NCBI RefSeq assembly: GCF_932274485.2
Contig: NC_065883.2
Coordinates: forward strand, 61,485,210 to 61,549,209
Direction of reading: 5' to 3'
Source of the DNA: Patella vulgata
Lineage: Eukaryota > Mollusca > Gastropoda > Patellidae
DNA: 64,000 nucleotides
Below the pieces are notes generated by a model. It worked only from the letters and a program-made list of their open reading frames with translations, had not been told where the DNA came from and made no database searches. The translations under genes were made by a program, and so were the position numbers. Below are positions 57,050 to 64,000 of this stretch, one piece after another; the first letter of the stretch is position 1; each line of letters opens with the position of its first letter.

Positions 57050-57549
57050 TCTAAATCGGTGCCGTTGTTGAACAAGAACGAAACTGGTGTGAGACAAGAC
57101 AGCAACTCTCTTTAATCCCTACTTGAAACTGACCAGTCAACGAGGAGGCTATCTCTCGGTTACACACGGGAGAACACACCGCCCACTTCGACTACTTGTC
57201 TGTATCGACCCCTTGCGCCAACCGTCCAAACACCAGAAAAATAACCATTTATTTTATCTGACATACGACTGCCATCCTTTAATACTATTTGCTGAGAAGC
57301 CGTTGTCATTCTTGCCGCTATTATAAACCTAGTTAATAGAGGCTAGAGAATAGGCGGGTCCATCTCTCTAACCATCTCTTGATTCCCGCGAGTGACACGA
57401 CTTTTAAAGTTTATCGAAATTTCCCCGGCTCTGGTTTATTGCTGTTCATGAATACGAGAGAGCCATAACGCTGCTCTAAGTTTCCTTTTTACGACCCAAG
57501 CATTGTGCAGCTAGTCTGCGAGTTTTACTAGCCAGCTTGTACGGTAAGT
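57050..57549 (+). promoter_or_regulatory. Candidate promoter and 5' untranslated exon ending in a splice donor
   Basis: This patch is visibly less AT-rich than its surroundings and free of repeats. It contains AGGCGGGTCCATC, GATTCCCGCGAGTG and a TTTTAAAG AT-box at about 57,401. It ends in TGTACG|GTAAGTGG, with the consensus donor GTAAGT at 57,544-57,549. A following 6.4 kb repeat-poor stretch would suit a first intron. No coding exon lies in the window, and the 67-codon frame at 57,123-57,326 has no family match, so this is a hypothesis. Confidence 0.3.
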
Positions 57550-60500
57550 GGAAATTTTATGAACATAATAAACTGACGCTTAATTGATTCGAGGGAAATG
57601 TATATGACACAGCATGCGCCTGACTGATCATAAACGTTCTTTCATATCCTTTACTGAAAATTATCATCACTGTTTTTATTTATATGTTAAAACATTCCAG
57701 TTTATTTTATTTAACTATTATCGTTATGATTATTGTGACATTTGCCGGGGTGAATTTTTATGCACTCTATATTATTTACTATGAAGTTTTTAAGGAATTA
57801 TAACGTTACCGTTATGTTCTAACAGGATCAAGCTGTTGTCGTTTTTATGATCGTTTTTATTGTATGTTTACCCTTTAGTAATATAATAACATGGACTTTT
57901 ATTTATGTTTATATATATTTTAGTGTTTAATATTTTGATTATTATTTGCTGAAACAAGCGTAATCAATGCATACTTTATCTAACAGCGTTATAGCATAAC
58001 AATATAGGTTTTTACATGGATTGATGTTTGGGTTTTATTGGGGCTATCTTATGAATATTTATGAATTTGCCTCTTGAGATGTTTTGCACGGACCCCCTAG
58101 AGAGCGGAAAAGATATTTTCATTAAAAGTTTAAACATATAATATATATTTTCGGCGTCACTATAATTTCTGCTAATGCAGCGCGTTCATTTGCTGATAGA
58201 GTGGCTTTTTCATTTGCTATCCCAACAGCTTTATTCAGACTTCCGTATTCGATATAAACATTCTGCATCTTGATGGCTTCAACAAAACATGAAAATGTTT
58301 TATCCGTCATTAACAGTGAATATTTCAATTGCATTTTATGTTATGGATAAACTTAATTCCAGTTTTTCATTTGGAGAAATCACGTAGTAAACTTTTGTAT
58401 ATTTGGCTTCTACAAGCTGGTATTTACATGTTAATAGTGTATTCGTCTAAAAGCAGAGTAATTTTAAAAAATAAATGCAAAATATTCGAACTCAGGGTAT
58501 TGTTCGATTTGTTTTATTCCGTATTAATTTCTGCTAGGTAGAGCTCCTTTGAATTGGCAATATAACGGGGTATTTATATATTCAAGATTACAAATTTATC
58601 TTGATAAAGTGATCTAGATGACAAGTAATTAATATCATATATATCAGCTTAATAAATAACAGAAAACGTATTGTTTATTCATTTTGTAATGTATAACCGC
58701 AATATAGTAATTGGCAACTATCTGTCATTTTAACAGCTATGGACGTTTGAACAAAGTATTCGATTGCTCTCAATCGACTTGATTACTGCAGTTCAAACGA
58801 CCACTGCCATTGATTTTCCGTCGATTTTTTGCTGTGGGTTATTTCATTGAATATTATCATTATTAATGTCGCGCTCTTTTGTCCTAATAAATGCATATTG
58901 TTTAATAATTCTGTCACGGACATTACATAAATCAATTGACATATGTTAAGTGGGGATTAGATAGTTAATCCGTTAGTGAGAACATAAAAATAAAACAAAC
59001 CGGCTTTTGTTCACGTTAGACCTAACACGTCTATTTTCTGTCACATATAAATAACTTGACGTACCATATTTCATCGGGAAATGTCGTAATGTTGCTACTT
59101 TGTATTTTATAGTCAATATCTTCTACAGTTGGTCGGAAACGGGGAATTTCTGGTGACATGTAAAACTATATTATATCTTGACATAGCAATTTTATTCTAA
59201 GACAATATAAATTACATACAATTAATGCGACCGAAATATTTGAGGAAAATATTATTGTTGACATTCGAAGTTAAATTAACTATTATGTTCAAATTGTCTT
59301 AATTAAGTGTCCAATTTCTGCCAAGAAGAACAGCAAAATAAATAGTTCTTTATTTTCTATAAAAAAACCTTTAAATTCAATTTGAAAGTTAGTTTGTTAT
59401 AATTCGAAGATATTGTAGTGCTAATTAAAAATTATTTTTCCAATTCTTTCTCGAAGTATTTAACTTATTTAAAGCAGAACAATGAACGGATTGTTTGCAA
59501 TGTATAAAATTTACAGTATAATAAAGATTGTATTATCAACTAGTTAAAGACTATTTCATTGGAAATTTATTCGGAATTTCAATTTGAATAAAATACGAAT
59601 TTTCAACCATAAAAAATACTGATCTTATTGGTGCATACAAAGATCTAAGAATAATAAAATTAAAAGAATTTTTGTTAAGATTTTTAGAATAATTATTTTT
59701 TTCTTTGATGTGATTATTTCTCTATTTTATATATGCTTGATTTAATTATTTTAGAGATGTTCTAGACAAATTGGTATCGCGGCACATAGTTATGGGTTCT
59801 GTAGACCCGCATCCTTTTTAGTTTGGGTTAAAGTTATCTCACATTTTAAAAACATTGGCCAATATTCGCTTACATTTTGCGAATTAAAGCGATGATAAAA
59901 TTTAAATGTAAAAACAAAAGTGTATGGATAATATGTTTAATTATTAAGAACATGTATTATTGACCACTATTTTAAAAGAATTTAGGCTATTTAGTCATTT
60001 TGCTACAGACCCGCGGAGCTCAATTCATTTTCAAGAAATAAATAACAAATTTATTTTTGCATTCAAATATACATGTACAAGTATTGAAACAATAAACTTG
60101 CAGAATTTTGATGTGTTAATTGTATGTTAATATTACAATTTTAAATAAAAATGCATAATTAATATAAATATTTAAATCTCCTCGTATAAAGCAGTTTTAT
60201 TTGATTGCTAACAATTGATTTCATAAGCAATATTTAAGATATATGTTAGCGCTAGCTCTAAATCCTTGTAGGCCTTGTCTTTTTACAGGGCTGAGTTTTA
60301 ATTATAAATACATTGGAATAATGTATTTTATTTGTGACCATTAATGACTATTTCATGTTATATTTGAATTAAAATGCATCGTAAAATTGGTCATTACAGT
60401 GTCAAATCTTTAAATGAAAAGAGAAATTATTTTAAATATTTCTTTTTCAGCTTTAAAAAGGGCTTGGCGATTTAAAAAGTTCTTTTTTGGTAATAATATA

Positions 60501-63500
60501 TTAAAATGAATTTGTATATTCTTTTTGTATTGCTGCATTTAAAATCTAATCTTATAACTCATGAAAGAAATATTTCTTTTCGTAAAATTCTAATGCCCGA
60601 AATGCCGAACTACGTGGCTTGTTAAGAGAGACGGTTCAGGCGGTTGTCTATGAATTGCCGAACTTCTGTAACTTTGCGCTATCGATTGATAGCGTAGAAA
60701 AGGGCGACGTTAGCGTCTTAAATATTCACTGTTGTGATATGGGAATCGTCCTTTTCAAAAGCATCAGTTAAGCATATCGTATAATGAAGCGGATTATCTG
60801 CCTTGAGATAATATCTTCAATCAAATTTATCTTATTAATTCATTTAGATTACACAAAACGTCAAATAGTGACAATTTATTAGTCTTTAGATTCAAACAGT
60901 TCAAGAAAAAAGAATCTTATCTCGTCTTTGACTTAAAAAGAATCAAAGAAGCGCGAGAAAAAAGCGGATGAATATGCAAATATATGATCTGCCTAATTGA
61001 TAGGTTTTCTAATTGACCGATTGATTAATGTTTTAATTACTAAAATGCTTTGTAAACAATCAATAAAATATTATTTTACTTTAAAAAATGGATTTGATCT
61101 CTTAATTTAAAAAAAATAAAGGGGTTTCGGTTTTCTACTTACGCTTAATTTTCTGCTAAAAAAATCCAACTTTAATGATGCGGAGATTTGTTGTACACTA
61201 AATGAAATTTAATACAACAAAACATGCTACAGCAGCATGGTACTATACACATACTAATCTATAAATAACCATAAAATAAGTCATAAAAATGCCTAGAAAT
61301 TACCTACCGCTATTTATATAGCCAATAACTAGGCTTAAGAAATTAGAATAATTACTAAAGAATAAATTATATTGTCTTAATATTACTCTTTGACTTATTT
61401 ACTAGCCATAATTACTTTGGATTTAGTAAAGCCTCTTTAAACCAAATCTTTGTGGGAGTTTTTATCTTAAACAAGGGTTGTCTAAGTAGGGACCTTTTTT
61501 TAAAAACAAATAGATTCATTAGAATTTGTCTATGATTATCTATTATTATTTTAGACGTTTTTTTTTTACTTTCTTTTTGTTAAAAGAGACATTTTGATCT
61601 GCCAGAAAGAAAGCTTCACCTACAAAAAAAATATCTGTTCAATAATATTTCTAAACAACTGAACATGTTTCATACAGATCTACTACATATTATAAATAAA
61701 GTTCTTTTAAAGTAAACGTTTAGCTGAAACCTACAATAAATATGATATAAATTTAAAAGTTTGTCTTGATTTAAGCTTTAAATATTCATTTATTATACCT
61801 CCCAAGATTATAACCAAACACAAAAAAAGAAATCCGGTGAAAGGACTGACATTTTTATTTGCTATAACAGCCTCTGTTTGAATCATGCGTTATCACCACT
61901 TTAATAAATACAATAGCGATTAAATTATAGCAACCGCCACTAGAAAATAACACAAAACAAAACAAATGGAAACATAATATAAGAACTTAAACGCATGGTC
62001 GTGCATGTTCTAAAATCTGAATGCAATAGAAAATCTGATAATATTCATTATTGGTATTTATTCAGGGGTTATATGTTAATATGCGTGAAAACGTGAACAC
62101 GAATATTTTATGAGTCTAATTCATAATAACCGGAAAATCCGTTTATTGCCATATCGGTGACTTGTTACTCGCTTGAGCAGTCTTTGAATATTCACAATAA
62201 CCTTCCATTTTTTTTCGTTTTTAATGCTTTATAAGGTCATATCACCCATTGCATGGTAGAATAAATAAACGGAAAGAAGTTCTTTTGATTAAGCAAAAAT
62301 ACTAAAAAAATTATCTATTTTATTCTAATTTGTTATATTTTTTGGTAGTATACTTTCTTAATATTTGTATTAAGTCGATGCTTTCTTGGAAGGAGTAAAA
62401 TACAAAAATATAAAAGGCATCTTCGCTTACCTTATATTAATCACATTTGTTGTTGATAACTATCTTCGCGGATATTGATATCTCATAAGTAATAAATTAT
62501 ATATATTATTCGATCGATGAAAATCTAATCAATCACTTGCTCCTAATTTCCTGCCTGGGTGATTTTAGTAGAGATTCGGTCCATAGTCCTTGTCCTATCC
62601 GTTGTCTAGAAGATGTTGTATAAAAAAGACGGATCATGATCGAGTAACGGTAATCTTGTTGTTCGTCATTCAGCTGGTATTATATCTGCTTGTCGGCATT
62701 ATGTTATAGCCTTTCCGTCTCCCCATATATCCTACTTTATATCTTTTCCCGTCCTTTCACTGGCTGTTCTCGGCTTTTATTATTTTTATGTTCTTTGATA
62801 AATTCACGCCTCGCTTCAACTAAGATGAACTTGTGAATAATAAATCTTATATCATGCACCCAAAATCTTATACATTTTTTTCTCACTAATATATACATAT
62901 TATATTTTGTAATAGAGAGTAAATAAAAAATCCTTTGATAAATACTCTTTGCGCTCATTTTATGTGTTTACAAATGATTTATCATCCTTAATATAATTTG
63001 AAAAAAGGCTAATGCAATAATAACACATGCATAATATAGACTATGACAGCTTTCTCTCCGATGTATATCTATATAACTAGATTAATTAATATACTGCCTA
63101 AAACGGATTTCTGATATCACGAAACTTGAAAAGACCAAGTAGTGGAACGCCCATTTGATAAACACGAATATGATAATGTAATCGGCACCCATAAATAAAT
63201 AAATAATAAATAAATTTGGACCTGAAATAAAGCAAAAACAATAAATAAAGACAAAACAATTCAACGTTTTTAGGATTTTTTAAGATATGTCTGAAGTATG
63301 GCACATCGTAAAATATGGCAGAGTAAGATAGATGTAGGAAATAATAAAAATAAGCGCCGTATCACATGTTTTTGTATCACCAGGATTTAATCTTATTTAC
63401 GAGTGAAACGTCGAGATACAGAAAGAGTGGAAGCCATCTGGGGAACGAGAAAGATACTAGCGGTCAGATGCTGGGATAACCAATGTCCAGTTCAATTTAG

Positions 63501-64000
63501 TTGACCACTTATTACAAATCTGACCTGTCCATCTCAAGATTTAAGCGGCCCAAATGGTTCTTGATTCAATTAAATGGCATAAGAGATTCCAAAGACAAAC
63601 TTTTCAATTTGCCAGATTTCAGGAATATTGCCACGGCTTGGCAACAAGATATCTCCCTAGACCTACATCAGAGATTTAAGTATATGCCATTCTAAGAGAT
63701 GGGAAGTTCTCTATGTGGAGTATGATTGGTAGAAATACATACGTGTAAATGCAAACAAATTGATCTTAATAAAGCAAACAGCTGACCAGTTTTGTTCCTT
63801 GAGATACAATTCCTGCATTGATTTTCAATAATATACGGATAGATTAAAGAACAAACGCGTTATTCTTTTAATATATAAGTTAATAGACTTATCTTCATGT
63901 TTATCAATACGTCTTTATTGAATTTATTCATTTAGAATCCAATTTTAAGATAATAAAGACTTATTTTTATTAAATAAATCCAAAAGAGAGATAAAATAAA
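57550..64000. other. Repeat-free, AT-rich sequence, no gene seen
   Basis: None of the SINE, MITE or tandem families of the window occurs in these 6.4 kb. Two adjacent short inverted repeats lie at 60,677-60,694 (CGCTATC...GATAGCG) and 60,706-60,717. A GAAACGTCGAG motif sits near 63,406. A 64-codon frame at 63,501-63,695 and a 70-codon minus frame at 58,122-58,334 have mixed composition but no domain I recognise. Confidence 0.5.

Noticed and set aside
58122-58334. 70-codon minus-strand frame rich in Ala and Glu near its end
   Set aside because: It lies in AT-rich DNA with no family motif, and a frame of this length is expected by chance.
63400-63420. GAAACGTCGAG motif as a second hammerhead-like site
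   Set aside because: There is no CTGATGA-like block or stem II before it, so the motif alone is not enough.
63501-63695. 64-codon + strand frame with mixed composition
   Set aside because: No recognised family, no splice context and no repeat relation; too short to support.
1-64000. LTR retroelements, retroviral copies, Polintons, CRISPR arrays
   Set aside because: No long direct terminal repeats around coding sequence, no reverse transcriptase, integrase or capsid-like frames, and no regularly spaced short repeats with unique spacers were seen.

Overview
The window reads as intergenic or intronic DNA from an animal nuclear genome, most likely a mollusc and possibly a gastropod such as a limpet. 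It is AT-rich, no reading frame exceeds 128 codons, and most short frames fall in repeats. The organism call rests on many tRNA-headed SINEs ending in GGACGTTAAACCCCAT plus (CT)n or TTTCATTTC. I associate these with molluscan genomes from memory; I could not search for them. I found no host gene with a recognisable multi-exon coding structure, no rRNA, no convincing intact tRNA gene, no CRISPR, and no LTR element, retrovirus or Polinton.

Layout. From 0.6 to 26.9 kb the DNA is a mosaic of two SINE families (called SINE-A and SINE-B here), a MITE flanked by TTAA (family C), a second MITE with about 40 bp inverted ends (family E), an unclassified repeat (UR1), tandem arrays and unique AT-rich spacer. 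At 27.1-28.2 kb lies the best-supported protein-related feature: a Mutator-like (MULE) DNA transposon with inverted repeats of nearly 120 bp and an 11 bp near-perfect target duplication. It carries one exon encoding a FLYWCH-type zinc finger and no transposase. From 28.2 to 36.2 kb the sequence is nearly repeat-free apart from a minisatellite. From 36.2 to 52.2 kb the mosaic returns, with several nested insertions, a third MITE family with 10 bp target duplications (family D), a short interstitial telomere tract, a tRNA-like sequence at the centre of a longer inverted repeat, and a large minisatellite interrupted by two elements. A satellite of about 141 bp units lies at 54.8-56.0 kb.

From about 56.7 kb to the end I see no SINE or MITE. 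This interval starts near a less AT-rich patch (57.05-57.54 kb) that ends in a consensus splice donor. One reading is a 5' untranslated exon of a + strand gene followed by a large repeat-poor first intron; that is inference.

The elements do not form a pathway. Their nesting gives a relative history: family C before SINE-A, SINE-A before family D, SINE-B before families E and UR1. The least ordinary observations are the variable G-rich leader between target duplication and tRNA head in SINE-B, the shared 3' end of the two SINE families, the FLYWCH-exon MULE with homeodomain-type sites in its ends, and an 18-residue periodic reading frame in a 54 bp minisatellite.
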